From contig NZ_CP132339.1 in the NCBI RefSeq assembly GCF_030944405.1, positions 1,178,001-1,242,000 of the forward strand: a stretch of 64,000 bases of DNA, read 5' to 3'. The number at the start of each line of letters is the position of its first letter. Within the stretch, counting starts at the first letter, position 1. This document shows, piece after piece, positions 44,159-53,600 of the stretch. The notes under the pieces were generated by a model, which had not been told where the DNA came from, ran no database searches, and saw only the letters and a program-made list of their open reading frames with translations. This DNA is from Janthinobacterium sp. J1-1 (GTDB lineage Bacteria; Pseudomonadota; Gammaproteobacteria; Burkholderiales; Burkholderiaceae_D). Position numbers and translations under genes: made by a program.

Positions 44159-45238
44159 ATGGACAAACGTTTCGAGCCTCACGCCCGCCTGGCAGCCGTC
44201 ATCTTTTTGTTGATCGGCTGCTTTTTCGTCCTGCGCCCCTTTTTGCCGGCGATGCTGTTCGCCGTCTGCGTCAGCATTTCCAGCTGGCCGCTGTATCTGC
44301 TGCTGCTGGCGCGCGTCAAGGGCCGGCGCAACCTGGCGGCGGCCATCATGACCGTCTCGCTGGTGCTGGTGATCGTGCTGCCGCTGGTGCTGGTCACCTA
44401 CAATCTGGCCGACAATGTGGCGCGCATCTATGAGCAGCTGCGGCTGGCGCTGGACGAAGGCGGGCTGCATCCGCCGGCCTGGCTGGCCAGCATACCGCTG
44501 ATCGGCGACACCATCGACGGCTATATCCGGCGCATTATCGACGACCGCGAAGAGCTGCTGAACCTGGGCAAGAACATGCTGGAGCCGGCCCGCCATTTCC
44601 TCACGTCCGGCGGCATCGTGCTGGGCAGCGGCGTGGCACAGACCAGCCTGGCCGTGTTCGTCAGTTTTTTCCTGTACCGCGATGGGCAATTGCTGCGCAC
44701 CGCGCTGCTCAACGGCAGCGCGCGCATTATCGGCGACAGCGCGCCCGGCGTGGCGCTGACCATCAGCCGCACCATCCGCGGCGTGATGTATGGCCTGCTG
44801 GGCACGGCGCTGGCGCAGGCGCTGGTGGCGGTGGTGGGGTTTCTGATCGCCGGCGTGCCGGCCGTGGCCCTGCTGGGCATCGCCACCTTCGTGCTGTCGC
44901 TGGTGCCGGTGGGGCCGCCGCTGGTGTGGGGCGGCGCCGCCATCTGGCTGTTCAACAGCGGCCAGACGGGCTGGGGCATCTTCATGCTGGTGTGGGGTGG
45001 CTTGTTGATCAGCGGCGTCGACAATGTGGTCAAGCCGCTGCTGATCAGCCGCGGCAGCAGCCTGCCGTTTTTGCTGGTGCTGCTGGGCGTGCTCGGCGGC
45101 GTGCTGGCCTTCGGCTTTGTCGGCATCTTTATCGGCCCGACCCTGCTGGCGGTGCTGTACAGCTTGCTGCAAACTTGGACCCTGGGCATGACAACCGTGC
45201 CGCAGGGCAAGGATAGCCTTGGCGAAAAGAAATCTTAG
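44159..45238 (+). CDS. AI-2E family transporter (YdiK-like)
   Basis: 359 residues with about eight TM helices and the family C-terminal pattern (GLLISGVDNVVKPLLISRGSSLPFLLVLLGVLGGV, read as VDNVVKP and LGVLGG). AI-2E proteins are transporters of unknown or variable substrates (named for AI-2 export; others act as Na+/H+ antiporters). It converges with the CNNM/CBS gene, overlapping by 4 bases. Confidence 0.92.
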   Translation: MDKRFEPHARLAAVIFLLIGCFFVLRPFLPAMLFAVCVSISSWPLYLLLLARVKGRRNLAAAIMTVSLVLVIVLPLVLVTYNLADNVARIYEQLRLALDEGGLHPPAWLASIPLIGDTIDGYIRRIIDDREELLNLGKNMLEPARHFLTSGGIVLGSGVAQTSLAVFVSFFLYRDGQLLRTALLNGSARIIGDSAPGVALTISRTIRGVMYGLLGTALAQALVAVVGFLIAGVPAVALLGIATFVLSLVPVGPPLVWGGAAIWLFNSGQTGWGIFMLVWGGLLISGVDNVVKPLLISRGSSLPFLLVLLGVLGGVLAFGFVGIFIGPTLLAVLYSLLQTWTLGMTTVPQGKDSLGEKKS

Positions 45239-46575
45239 TCGCGCAGGTCGGCGTCCAGGTCGCGCTCGACTTTCGGTATCACCTTGATCAGGACGATACG
45301 GGGGCCGTTCATTTTCTTGACGACGATATCGAAGTCGACAAAGGTGATGCGCTGGCCCTGTTTCGGAATATCGCCCAGCTTGACCATGATCAGGCCGCCG
45401 ACGGACTCCACGTCATCGAGGCCCAGTTCCTCGTTCTCGATATCGATGCCGAGGATGCGTTCGAGCGAGAAGATCGGCAGGCTGGCCTTGCCGATCAGGG
45501 TGCCGTCGCTCTGCTTGAGCCAGTCGTTTTCATTGCGGCGAAATTCATCGCGGATCTCGCCGACCATGGCGCCCAGCAAATTGTCCAGAGTAATGAACCC
45601 CACCGGGCGCTTGCCCTTTTCGCCGATCAGCGCGAAGTGCGGCGCGCCGTCGCGAAAGCGGCGGAACAGTTCCAGCGCCGGCGTGCGCGCCGAAATGATG
45701 TCCACCGGCCGCAGGAAAGGGATCAGCGAGCTGATGGTCTTGCCGGCCTGCTGGGCGAAAAACAGGTCTTTCAGGTGAATCACGCCCAGCACATCGTCTT
45801 CATTGGTATCGAAGTAGGGGTAGCGGCTGAAGCGGTTGCGCAGCACGGTTTCCAGGTTCTGCTCCAGGTTTTCCGAGGCATACAGGGCCACCACTTCATT
45901 GAGCGGGCGCATCAGGTCCGACACCGTCATCTGCTCGAAGTCGAGCGACTGGGCCAGGATATTGCGTTCGTCGCGCGTGAATTTTTCGCCGGGCTGGCTG
46001 GTGCGCAGGATCAGTTTCAGCTCTTCGGAGGAGTAGTGGGCATCGTGGCCGCCTTTTCCCGACAGGCCCGCCATGCGCAACACCCAGTTGGCGCTGGCGT
46101 TGAGCAGGAAGATGGCCGGGTACATGGCCCAGTAAAAGCCGTACAGGGGAATCGCGCTCCACAGGCCGACCGCTTCCGGGTTGCGGATCGCCATCGATTT
46201 GGGCGCCAGTTCGCCGACCACGATATGCAAAAAGGAAATCACGCTGAAGGCCACCACGAAGGACACGCCGTGGATCAGTTCCTGCGAAGTGACGCCGATG
46301 GCGCCGAACAGCGGTTCGAGCAGGCCCGCAAAGGCCGGCTCGCCGACCCAGCCCAGGCCCAGCGACGCCAGCGTGATGCCCAGCTGGCAGGCCGACAGGT
46401 AGGCGTCCAGCTGGCCGTGCACCTTGGCCAGGATGCGGCCCCGCAGCCCCTGCGTCTTGGCGATGGCGCGGATGCGCGTGCGCCGCAAGGTAACGATGCC
46501 AAATTCGGCGGCAACAAAAAAACCATTGAGCGCGACCAGGAAAAAGGCGAGCAGGACAAGCAAAACATTGTGCAT
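45235..46575 (-). CDS. CNNM/CBS-CorC membrane protein (hemolysin C family)
   Basis: 446 residues: DUF21 membrane domain with four helices (about 1-190, AYLSACQLGITLASLGLGW, ELAPKSMAI), a CBS pair (about 210-340, DLMRPLNEVVALYASE and PVGFITLDNLLG) and a C-terminal CorC_HlyC domain (about 355-440). The family is linked to Mg2+/Co2+ efflux and not true hemolysis. Monocistronic, downstream of a ~95-base gap from the MFS gene. Confidence 0.93.
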   Translation of the reverse strand: MHNVLLVLLAFFLVALNGFFVAAEFGIVTLRRTRIRAIAKTQGLRGRILAKVHGQLDAYLSACQLGITLASLGLGWVGEPAFAGLLEPLFGAIGVTSQELIHGVSFVVAFSVISFLHIVVGELAPKSMAIRNPEAVGLWSAIPLYGFYWAMYPAIFLLNASANWVLRMAGLSGKGGHDAHYSSEELKLILRTSQPGEKFTRDERNILAQSLDFEQMTVSDLMRPLNEVVALYASENLEQNLETVLRNRFSRYPYFDTNEDDVLGVIHLKDLFFAQQAGKTISSLIPFLRPVDIISARTPALELFRRFRDGAPHFALIGEKGKRPVGFITLDNLLGAMVGEIRDEFRRNENDWLKQSDGTLIGKASLPIFSLERILGIDIENEELGLDDVESVGGLIMVKLGDIPKQGQRITFVDFDIVVKKMNGPRIVLIKVIPKVERDLDADLRD

Positions 46576-46671
46576 GGGGACGCAAAAAGATGGGCTGTTA
46601 AAACGTCATCTTAAACGACGAAGGCCACCATGGCCTAATATCGGCCGCGCGCGCCGCAATTTCAGTCCTTT

Positions 46672-48006
46672 TCAGGCCTTGACCGTGCTGGTGCCGCCAC
46701 CACGCATGGAAAACACCATCACGGCCGAGACGATGGCCGGAATCGCCACCACCAGGAAAATCGTGCTGTTGGGCCAGTTCAACCGGATCAGCTCGCCGCC
46801 AAGCACCGGGCCGATAATCGAGCCGATGCGGCCCACGCCCAGGCTCCAGCCGATGCCGGTCGAGCGCAGGGTGGTGGGGTAGTAGCTGGCCGCCAGCGCA
46901 TTGACGGCCGGCTGGCCACCGACGATGCAGAAACCGGCAATGAAAATCGTGATGAACAGGAAGGCCAGCGACACGTCCGGACGGCCGATCAGGGCAATCG
47001 CCACCGCCGCCACCAGGAAGCAGGGCAGCAGGATGCGGCGGAAGCTGGAGCGGTCGATCAATTGCCCCATGATCAGGGTGCCGATGGTGCCGCCCACTTG
47101 CAGGGCAGTGCCGGCCAGCACCGCATTGGCGGTCGACAGGCCCGCTTCCCTGGCGATCGTCGGCAGCCAGTTCGACAGGAAATACAGGTTCAGCAAGTTC
47201 ATGAAGTTGATGATCCATAACAGGATCGTCATTTTGGCGCGGCCTTCGCGAAACAGCGCCAGCACGGGTGCGCCACGGGTTTCCTTCTCATGCACCACGT
47301 ATTGGGTGTCGGCGGTGATCGTCACGCTCGGGTCGATGCGCTTGAGCCACTGTGCCACCTTGTGCAAATTCTTTTTCTTCAGCACCAAAAACTGCATCGA
47401 CTCGGGCAGCAGGAAGAACATCAGCACGCCGATCGCCAACGGCACCACGCCGCCCACGTAAAACACCGATTGCCAGCCAAACGCGGGAATCAGGGCCGCC
47501 GACAACAGGCCACCGAGCACGGCGCCCAGCGTAAAACCGCAGGACACCAGCATCATCAGGGTGACTTTCTTGCGCAGCGGGCTGTATTCGCCTGCCAGCG
47601 CCATGGCGTTCGGCATCACGGCGCCCAGGCCCAGGCCGGTGATAAAGCGGATCAGCTGCAGTTGCTCGATGGTGGTGGCCAGCGGCGTGACCAGCATGCA
47701 GAGGGAAAAGAAAATGGTCGAACCGATCAGCACGGGGCGGCGGCCGAACTTGTCGGCCGTGATGCTGAACACCAGCGAGCCGACCAGCATGCCCAGCAGG
47801 CCGGCGCCGAAGACCGGGCCCAGGTTGGCTTTGCTCACATGCCAGTCGGCAATAATGGCGGGCGCCACATAGCCCATCGCCTGCACGTCGAAGCCATCCA
47901 TGATGACGCACAGCCCGCACAGGATCAGCATGCCGATCTGGAAGGAACCTATCTTGTTGTGATTGATGAGATCGGGAATATCGATCGTCGTGCCTGCCGT
48001 GGACAT
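46672..48006 (-). CDS. MFS transporter, aromatic acid:H+ symporter (AAHS) type
   Basis: 444 residues with twelve TM helices. MFS signatures FSITADKFGRRPVLIGS and GAVMPNAMALAGEYSP, with VIMDGFDVQAMGY in helix 1 typical of the AAHS group (PcaK, BenK-like). It probably imports a benzoate-like or other small carboxylate, but no catabolic gene is adjacent, so the substrate is open. Divergent from the serine hydrolase gene with an AT-rich 171-base gap. Confidence 0.9.
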   Translation of the reverse strand: MSTAGTTIDIPDLINHNKIGSFQIGMLILCGLCVIMDGFDVQAMGYVAPAIIADWHVSKANLGPVFGAGLLGMLVGSLVFSITADKFGRRPVLIGSTIFFSLCMLVTPLATTIEQLQLIRFITGLGLGAVMPNAMALAGEYSPLRKKVTLMMLVSCGFTLGAVLGGLLSAALIPAFGWQSVFYVGGVVPLAIGVLMFFLLPESMQFLVLKKKNLHKVAQWLKRIDPSVTITADTQYVVHEKETRGAPVLALFREGRAKMTILLWIINFMNLLNLYFLSNWLPTIAREAGLSTANAVLAGTALQVGGTIGTLIMGQLIDRSSFRRILLPCFLVAAVAIALIGRPDVSLAFLFITIFIAGFCIVGGQPAVNALAASYYPTTLRSTGIGWSLGVGRIGSIIGPVLGGELIRLNWPNSTIFLVVAIPAIVSAVMVFSMRGGGTSTVKA

Positions 48007-48177
48007 GCTTGCGCTCCTGGGATTTTGTTATCGGTGGCGCCTGTACGTGTGATTGCGGCAGGCACCTTTCTGAGCCTTGATTACAATCGTTTTTGATTGA
48101 TTATTCAAACGTTATTTTCGAATGGATTTATCAGTTTTTCCACTGAATACAAGAATCAGTATGTTAATCTTATCGCC

Positions 48178-49197
48178 ATGAAAAATCTTGCTCTTCACTT
48201 CGAGGCCCTGCAGGCGCGCCTGCCTGCCGACGGCCCCGGCTTCAGCGCGCTGGTGCTGCGCCACGGCCAGCCTGTGTTCGAACTGCATCACGGCCTGGCC
48301 TGCCTGGAACTGGGCGTGCCGCTGACAGGCCGCTCACGCTATTACCTGGCGTCCGAGTCGAAACAGTTTACGGCCGCCTGTGTGCTGGATCTGGTGCGCC
48401 AGGGACGGATCGGCCTCGATGACGATGTGGCGCCCCACCTGCCGGAAGTGCGGCAGTTCGAACAGGCGATCAGCGTGCACCAGCTGCTCAACCACACCAG
48501 CGGCATCCCCGATTATTTTGCTTTCCTGCAGTGCCAGCTGGGCCGGCACGAGAGCGACTATTTCAATAATGTGCATTTGCTGCGCATCATCGAGAAAATG
48601 GATGAGCTGGCGTTTGCGCCCGGCAGCGCCCATGCCTACAGCAACTGCAATTACATTTTGCTGGCCAAACTGGTGGAAGTGTTGAGTGGAAACTCGTTGG
48701 CGGAGCATGCGCGCAACACCCTGTTTGCGCCGCTGGAGATGCACGCCACTGCGTTCGACGTCGAGCGGCAGGCGGTGATGCCGCAGCGCGTGCGCAGCTA
48801 TACGCCAGACGCGGCAATGCCGGGCGGCTACCGCCAGCATCTGGGCAACGCGAATACCGTCGGCGATGGCGGCGTGTATGCCTCGCTGCATGACTTGGCC
48901 TTGTGGGAGCGGGCATGGCACCGCCAGTACGCTGACCCCGCCAGCCTGGTGCGTTCCTTGCTGCAACCGTCGAGCGCGCCAGACGGCCACCACTGGTCCT
49001 ACCGCTTCGGCCTGGAAGTGTTCGAGCACGCGGGACGCGAGGTGGTGTTCCACGGCGGCGGCCTGTGGGGCTTTCATACCTTGCTGCTGCGCCTGCCGCA
49101 GGCCGGCTTGTCGGTGGTGCATCTGGCCAACGTCGATACGGCCGAGCCGGACCAGGCGGCCCTGCTGGCGGCGATTGCGGCTGACCTGGACGGCTGA
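48178..49197 (+). CDS. Serine hydrolase, class C beta-lactamase-like
   Basis: 339 residues. Catalytic S59-E-S-K62, Y154-S-N156 and HGGG near 312 (the KTG-equivalent) are all present. No clear signal peptide: from the chosen start MKNLALHFEALQ it may be cytosolic. The activity could be an esterase, peptidase or beta-lactamase type; these cannot be told apart by sequence. The start at 48178 is used rather than 48097 since the upstream codons lack conservation. It ends directly at the convergent nhaR-like gene. Confidence 0.88.
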   Translation: MKNLALHFEALQARLPADGPGFSALVLRHGQPVFELHHGLACLELGVPLTGRSRYYLASESKQFTAACVLDLVRQGRIGLDDDVAPHLPEVRQFEQAISVHQLLNHTSGIPDYFAFLQCQLGRHESDYFNNVHLLRIIEKMDELAFAPGSAHAYSNCNYILLAKLVEVLSGNSLAEHARNTLFAPLEMHATAFDVERQAVMPQRVRSYTPDAAMPGGYRQHLGNANTVGDGGVYASLHDLALWERAWHRQYADPASLVRSLLQPSSAPDGHHWSYRFGLEVFEHAGREVVFHGGGLWGFHTLLLRLPQAGLSVVHLANVDTAEPDQAALLAAIAADLDG

Positions 49198-50103
49198 TCA
49201 GGGCGCGGTGGGCGGCTTTTGCACGGCCGCCAGAATCACCCCCAGCGCCGGGTGCATGATCTTGCGTTCGTTCGAGATCACATAGAACTGTTCGCGCAGG
49301 GACGAGGCTTCGCCCACCAGCACGGCGCCGAACTGTTCCTCGATCTCGGCCGCCAGGCTGGCCGAGGCGAAGAACAGGCCCAGGCCCTTGCGGCCAAAGG
49401 CGTTCAGCATGGCGTTGTCTTCGAACTCGCCGGCCACGTCGGGCCGCACGCCCTGGTGCACCATCCATTCGTCGATGCGTCCGCGCAAGGCGTTGTTGCG
49501 CGTCGGTAGCAAAAACGGCGCGCCATGCAGACTGTGCGGAAAGTTGTCGCGGTAGCGTTCGGCCAGGGCCGGCACGCCGAACAGTTTCATGGCGCTCTCG
49601 CCCCACAGATGACTCGATACGCGCAGGCTGGCGCCGGCCGGCACGGCGCGGTCGGTCAGCACCAGGTCCAGCTTGTGCAGCGCCAGGTCGGCCAGCAGCG
49701 ACTCGAACTCGTTTTCCAGGCACACCAGCTTGACGGGCTGGTCCAGGCTGCGCGTGGCGTCGAGCATGCGGTAGGCCATCAGTTTCGGCAGGGAATCGGA
49801 AATGCCCACGGTCAGCCGCATCTTTTCCGCATCGGTGTCGGCCAGCGCCTCTTGCATCTGCTCGCCCAACAGAAAGATCCGGTCCGCATAGCCGAGCGCC
49901 AGCCGGCCCGCTTCGGTCGGCACCAAGCGCCGGCCCTGCGGCTGCAGCAGCGACTTGCCCAACTCCTTTTCCAGCAGCGCCAGCTGGGTGCTGATGGTCT
50001 GCACGGCCAGGCCCAGGCGCTCGGCCGCGCGCGTCACGCCGCCTTCCCTGGCGACGACCCAAAAAAAGTACAAATGGCGGTAATTGAAGCCCGTGGTTTT
50101 CAT
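49198..50103 (-). CDS. nhaR: LysR regulator NhaR-type
   Basis: 301 residues. It opens FNYRHLYFFWVVAREGGVTRAAERLG, the NhaR-specific N-terminus, with the HTH about 20-55. NhaR proteins activate Na+/H+ antiporter or stress genes in response to sodium or pH. There is no nhaA in this window; the divergent neighbour, the DUF475/TerC-like gene (113-base gap), is a candidate target. The gene ends one base after the serine hydrolase gene. Confidence 0.9.
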   Translation of the reverse strand: MKTTGFNYRHLYFFWVVAREGGVTRAAERLGLAVQTISTQLALLEKELGKSLLQPQGRRLVPTEAGRLALGYADRIFLLGEQMQEALADTDAEKMRLTVGISDSLPKLMAYRMLDATRSLDQPVKLVCLENEFESLLADLALHKLDLVLTDRAVPAGASLRVSSHLWGESAMKLFGVPALAERYRDNFPHSLHGAPFLLPTRNNALRGRIDEWMVHQGVRPDVAGEFEDNAMLNAFGRKGLGLFFASASLAAEIEEQFGAVLVGEASSLREQFYVISNERKIMHPALGVILAAVQKPPTAP

Positions 50104-50216
50104 CTGCTTGGCCTATCTTCTGTTTTTACGAAGTAATACTTCCATTATCTTCCATTTTTAAATCAATCGTGCGCACCTATACTCTGCCTCATGTTTGCAA
50201 ACTGATAGGAGAATTG

Positions 50217-51287
50217 ATGAAGCATTTTAGAGTGTCATTTTTAGTGACATTTATCTGCCTGGGCATCTCGGCCTGGTGGGGCTACACGCATGGCGGCGTG
50301 TCCACCATGCTGTCGGCCCTGGGTATTGCCGTGATCCTGGGCATCATGGAAGTGTCGCTGTCATTCGACAATGCGGTCGTCAATGCTTCTGTCCTGAAAA
50401 ACTGGGACAAATTCTGGCAAGGCCTGTTCCTGGGCGTAGGCATCATCATCGCCGTGTTCGGCATGCGCCTGCTGTTCCCGCTGGTGATCGTGGCGCAAGC
50501 GGCCGACCTCGGTTTGCTGGAAGTGTGGAACCTGGCGCTCAGCGACCCGGAACAGTATTCGATGCACCTGACGAATCACCATGCGGAAGTGGCGGCCTTC
50601 GGCGGTATTTTCCTGCTGCTGGTGTTCCTGAACTTCCTGCTGGACCATGAAAAAGAAACCCACTGGCTGGGCCGCTTCGAAGAAAAGCTGGGCGCGCTGG
50701 GCAAGGTTTCCTCGATTTCCGTGATGATCGCGCTGGGCACCCTGATGGCCAGCCTGAGCATGATAGACGAGGGCCAAAAACTGGTGGTGCTGACGGCGGG
50801 CCTGTGGGGTATTTTGACCTACGTCGGCGTCGACGTGATCAGCGGCTTGCTGGAAGGCGACAACGGTGACGGCAATATGGGCGACATCGTCAAGCGCGGC
50901 GGTATCGGCGGCTTTTTGTACCTGGAAGTGCTCGATGCCTCGTTCAGCTTTGACGGCGTGATCGGCGCGTTCGCCATCACCAAGGACGTGGTCATCATCA
51001 TGCTGGGCCTGGCCATCGGTGCGATGTTCGTGCGGTCGATGACGGTGTTCCTGGTCCGCAAGGGTACGTTGGATGAGTTCGTTTATCTGGAGCACGGCGC
51101 GCACTATGCGATCGGTATCCTGGCCGTGATCATGTTGGTCAGCATGAAGTTCCATGTGCCGGAGATTTTCACGGGCCTGATCGGCGTGGCCTTTATTCTC
51201 GCCTCGCTGTGGTCGTCGATCCGCTACAAGCGCCGGATGGCGCTGGAAGAAGACAAGCCTGACGTGCTGGAATCAGCCAAGGCATAG
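50217..51287 (+). CDS. DUF475/TerC-like integral membrane protein
   Basis: 356 residues, about nine TM helices, with the acidic TerC-type motifs in the membrane (MEVSLSFDNAVVNASVL and DASFSFDGVIGAFAITKDV). DUF475 belongs to the TerC/LysE-superfamily transporters and commonly sits beside terD genes, with metal-ion transport suspected. GATAGGAGAATTG puts AGGAG eight bases before the ATG at 50217. It opens the tellurite-resistance-type island. No manganese (yybP-ykoY) riboswitch is seen upstream. Confidence 0.9.
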   Translation: MKHFRVSFLVTFICLGISAWWGYTHGGVSTMLSALGIAVILGIMEVSLSFDNAVVNASVLKNWDKFWQGLFLGVGIIIAVFGMRLLFPLVIVAQAADLGLLEVWNLALSDPEQYSMHLTNHHAEVAAFGGIFLLLVFLNFLLDHEKETHWLGRFEEKLGALGKVSSISVMIALGTLMASLSMIDEGQKLVVLTAGLWGILTYVGVDVISGLLEGDNGDGNMGDIVKRGGIGGFLYLEVLDASFSFDGVIGAFAITKDVVIIMLGLAIGAMFVRSMTVFLVRKGTLDEFVYLEHGAHYAIGILAVIMLVSMKFHVPEIFTGLIGVAFILASLWSSIRYKRRMALEEDKPDVLESAKA

Positions 51288-51352
51288 CAGGTCTAAAAAG
51301 AATGCGCGGCAAACGACCACACCGGTTTGCCCGCCAGCAGCAGCAAGCGTCG

Positions 51353-51380
51353 CCGCCGGCCCGGGGAGTCGGGCCGGTGG
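51353..51380 (+). terminator. GC hairpin between DUF475 and terD
   Basis: CCGCCGGCCCG (51353-51363) and CGGGCCGGTGG (51370-51380) pair at 10 of 11 positions with a 6-base loop. There is no T tract, so it attenuates or marks the mRNA rather than terminating strongly. Confidence 0.4.
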
Positions 51381-51441
51381 AGGGCGCCAGGTGTTTGTAT
51401 TACGTATGCGGTACCTTCATTTCATATAGGAGAAATACATC

Positions 51442-52017
51442 ATGGCAATCAGTCTGCAAAAAGGCGGCAACGTCAACCTGAGCAAGGAAGCTCCCGGCAT
51501 CACCAAGATGACCATCGGCCTGGGCTGGGATGCGCGCGCCACCGATGGCGCCGCGTTCGACATCGACGGTTCGGTCTTCCTGCTGAAAGCGGACGGCAAG
51601 GTCCGTGCCGACGTCGACATGATTTTCTACAACAACCTGAAGTCGAGCGACGGCTCCGTTACCCACTCGGGCGACAACACCACCGGCGCCGGCGATGGCG
51701 ACGATGAAACCGTCACCGTCGACCTGTCGACCGTGCCGGCCGAGATCGACAAGATCGCCGTCTGCGTGACGATCCACGATGCCGAAGCGCGCAAGCAGAA
51801 CTTCGGCATGGTCTCGAAAGCCTATGTGCGTTGCATCAACGCCAATGGCAACACGGAAATCGCCCGCTTCGACCTGTCGGAAGACGGCTCGGCCGAAACG
51901 GCGATGGTGTTTGGTGAAATCTACCGCAACGGCGCGGATTGGAAATTCAAGGCCATCGGCCAGGGCTACAAAGGCGGTCTGGGTCCACTCGCAGCCTCGT
52001 TCGGCGTCGGCGTGTAA
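51442..52017 (+). CDS. terD: TerD family protein 1
   Basis: 191 residues. The TerD signature is clear: VNLSKEAPGITKMTIGLGWD at the start, DGAAFDIDGSVFLL, and the Ca2+-binding GDNTTGAGDGDDE (about 74-86), plus FGEIYRNGADWKFKAIGQGY near the end. TerD proteins bind calcium and form part of the ter stress system for tellurite, phage and oxidative damage. AGGAG at 51427 serves the ATG. It is followed after 190 bases by the AIM24-like gene. Confidence 0.95.
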   Translation: MAISLQKGGNVNLSKEAPGITKMTIGLGWDARATDGAAFDIDGSVFLLKADGKVRADVDMIFYNNLKSSDGSVTHSGDNTTGAGDGDDETVTVDLSTVPAEIDKIAVCVTIHDAEARKQNFGMVSKAYVRCINANGNTEIARFDLSEDGSAETAMVFGEIYRNGADWKFKAIGQGYKGGLGPLAASFGVGV

Positions 52018-52030
52018 GGTCACCACACCA

Positions 52031-52126
52031 AACCTACTGCGCGGTGCAATTTGCGGCCGGCGATGCTCGCTGTACTAGAGTACAGCTGCGCTTCTCAGCC
52101 ACAACTTGCATCCGCTCGCTACGGTT
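52031..52126. repeat. Long imperfect palindrome in the ter island
   Basis: Arms of about 46 bases (AACCTACTGC at the left, GCTACGGTT at the right) pair imperfectly about a perfect core GCTGTACT-AG-AGTACAGC (52069-52086). It fills the gap between terD and the AIM24-like gene. The core resembles the GTAC-centred palindrome at 34562-34624, suggesting a shared repeat family. As RNA it would form a large hairpin. Confidence 0.6.
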
Positions 52127-52207
52127 TTGTGCGGTGCCGATACTGTAGTAAAACATTCCGATGCTGATCACCCCATCATCATCAAAGCCAGGAAAGGAAC
52201 AGTTTGT

Positions 52208-52903
52208 ATGCCAGTTTTTAGTGTCACCGGGGATATCGACCCGTTTCTGCATGTATCGCTGGCCAAGGGCGAGAAGATCTATTGCGAATCCGACGCGATG
52301 GTGATGATGGAAACCAATCTTGAGCTGAAAGGCAAGATGACCGGCGGCCTGGGCGCTGCGCTGATGCGCACCTTTGCCAACGGCGAGTCCTTCTTTCAGC
52401 AGCATGTCGAGGCCTTGCGCGGCGATGGCGATTGCCTGCTGTCGCCGACCTTGCCGGGCGCCATGCGCGTGCTGGACGTGGGCGCCCAGCAATACATGAT
52501 CAGCGACGGCGCGTTTGTCGCGGCCAGTTCCGGCGTGGAACTGAAGGTGCGCACGCAGAGCCTCGGCAATGCGCTGTTTGCCCAGAGCGGTGGTTTCTTT
52601 ATCACCGAAACGGCCGGCAGCGGCCAACTGGCGGTGTCCGGTTTTGGCGCCATGTCCGAACTGGACGTGGTGCCCGGCAAGGACGTGGTGATCGATAACG
52701 CCCACGTCGTGTGCTGGGACAGTCGCCTGCAATACGAGATTTCCATTACGACCGGCAGCAGCGGGGGATTTTTGGGTAACCTGATCAACAGCCAGACCAG
52801 CGGTGAAGGCATGGTGCTCAAATTTACGGGCACCGGCAAGATATTGATCTGCTCACGCAACCGCGCGGCCTTTCTCGCCTGGACCCAGAGCAAGCCGGCG
52901 TAA
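52208..52903 (+). CDS. AIM24/TIGR00266 family protein
   Basis: 231 residues, a beta-rich TIGR00266/AIM24 fold: DPFLHVSLAKGEKIYCESDAMVMME, GGLGAALMRTFANGESFF, then VVPGKDVVIDNAHVVCWD and GEGMVLKFTGTGKILI. The biochemical role is unknown, but members often sit in ter or stress islands with TerD. ATG at 52208 with AGGAA upstream; an in-frame extension to 52106 lies in the palindrome and is rejected. It precedes the second terD by 38 bases. Confidence 0.9.
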   Translation: MPVFSVTGDIDPFLHVSLAKGEKIYCESDAMVMMETNLELKGKMTGGLGAALMRTFANGESFFQQHVEALRGDGDCLLSPTLPGAMRVLDVGAQQYMISDGAFVAASSGVELKVRTQSLGNALFAQSGGFFITETAGSGQLAVSGFGAMSELDVVPGKDVVIDNAHVVCWDSRLQYEISITTGSSGGFLGNLINSQTSGEGMVLKFTGTGKILICSRNRAAFLAWTQSKPA

Positions 52904-52941
52904 CCGTCAACTCAACAACTAACCAAACAGGAGCAATGCGT

Positions 52942-53523
52942 ATGTCTGTCAATTTGAGCAAGGGCCAGAAGATTTCTCTGGACAAGGAAGCTGGCACCAG
53001 CCTGTCCCGCATCACCATGGGCCTGGGCTGGGATTCGGTCAAGACCAAGGGTTTCCTGGGCTTCGGCTCGAAAACCGAAGCGGTCGACCTGGACGCCTCG
53101 TGCGTGCTGTTTGACGACAGCAACAAGGTGTCCGATATCGTCTGGTTCCGCCAGCTGAAAAGCAAGGACGGCAGCATCGTTCACACGGGCGACAACCGTA
53201 CCGGCGCAGGCGATGGCGACGACGAGCAGATCAATGTCGACCTGGCCCATGTGCCGGCCGGCGTGAAAAGCCTGGTGTTTACCGTCAACAGTTTTACGGG
53301 CCAGAACTTCTCGCAGGTGGAAAACGCCTATTGCCGCATTTTGAATGCCAGCAATAACCAGGAAATCGCGCGTTTCAACCTGTCGGTCCAGGGCGCCCAC
53401 ACGGCGCAGATCATGGCCAAGCTGTACCGCCATAACGGCGAATGGAAAATGCACGCGATCGGCGAAAACGGCAATGGCCGCACATTCGATGATTTGATGC
53501 CGCAGATCACCGTGCATTTATAA
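52942..53523 (+). CDS. terD: TerD family protein 2
   Basis: 193 residues. N-terminus SVNLSKGQKISLDKEAG, then ITMGLGWDSVKTKGFLGFG, DLDASCVLFDDSN, and the calcium loop GDNRTGAGDGDDEQI. It differs from TerD 1 in the FLGFGSK insertion, so it is a paralogue and not a recent duplicate. ATG at 52942 is preferred: it lies 8 bases after AGGAG, whereas 52936 is only 2 bases away. The small YqaE-like gene follows 77 bases later. Confidence 0.94.
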   Translation: MSVNLSKGQKISLDKEAGTSLSRITMGLGWDSVKTKGFLGFGSKTEAVDLDASCVLFDDSNKVSDIVWFRQLKSKDGSIVHTGDNRTGAGDGDDEQINVDLAHVPAGVKSLVFTVNSFTGQNFSQVENAYCRILNASNNQEIARFNLSVQGAHTAQIMAKLYRHNGEWKMHAIGENGNGRTFDDLMPQITVHL

Positions 53524-53600
53524 GGAGCAGTACGCAGCGGGCAGGGGACGGACCGGATACCGGCCCTTGTCCGCTGCTTTTGATTGAAGGAGAGTATGTC

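Noticed and set aside
50104..50216. Manganese (yybP-ykoY) riboswitch before the TerC-like gene
   Set aside because: No recognisable conserved loops in the 113-base gap; only an ordinary ribosome site is seen.
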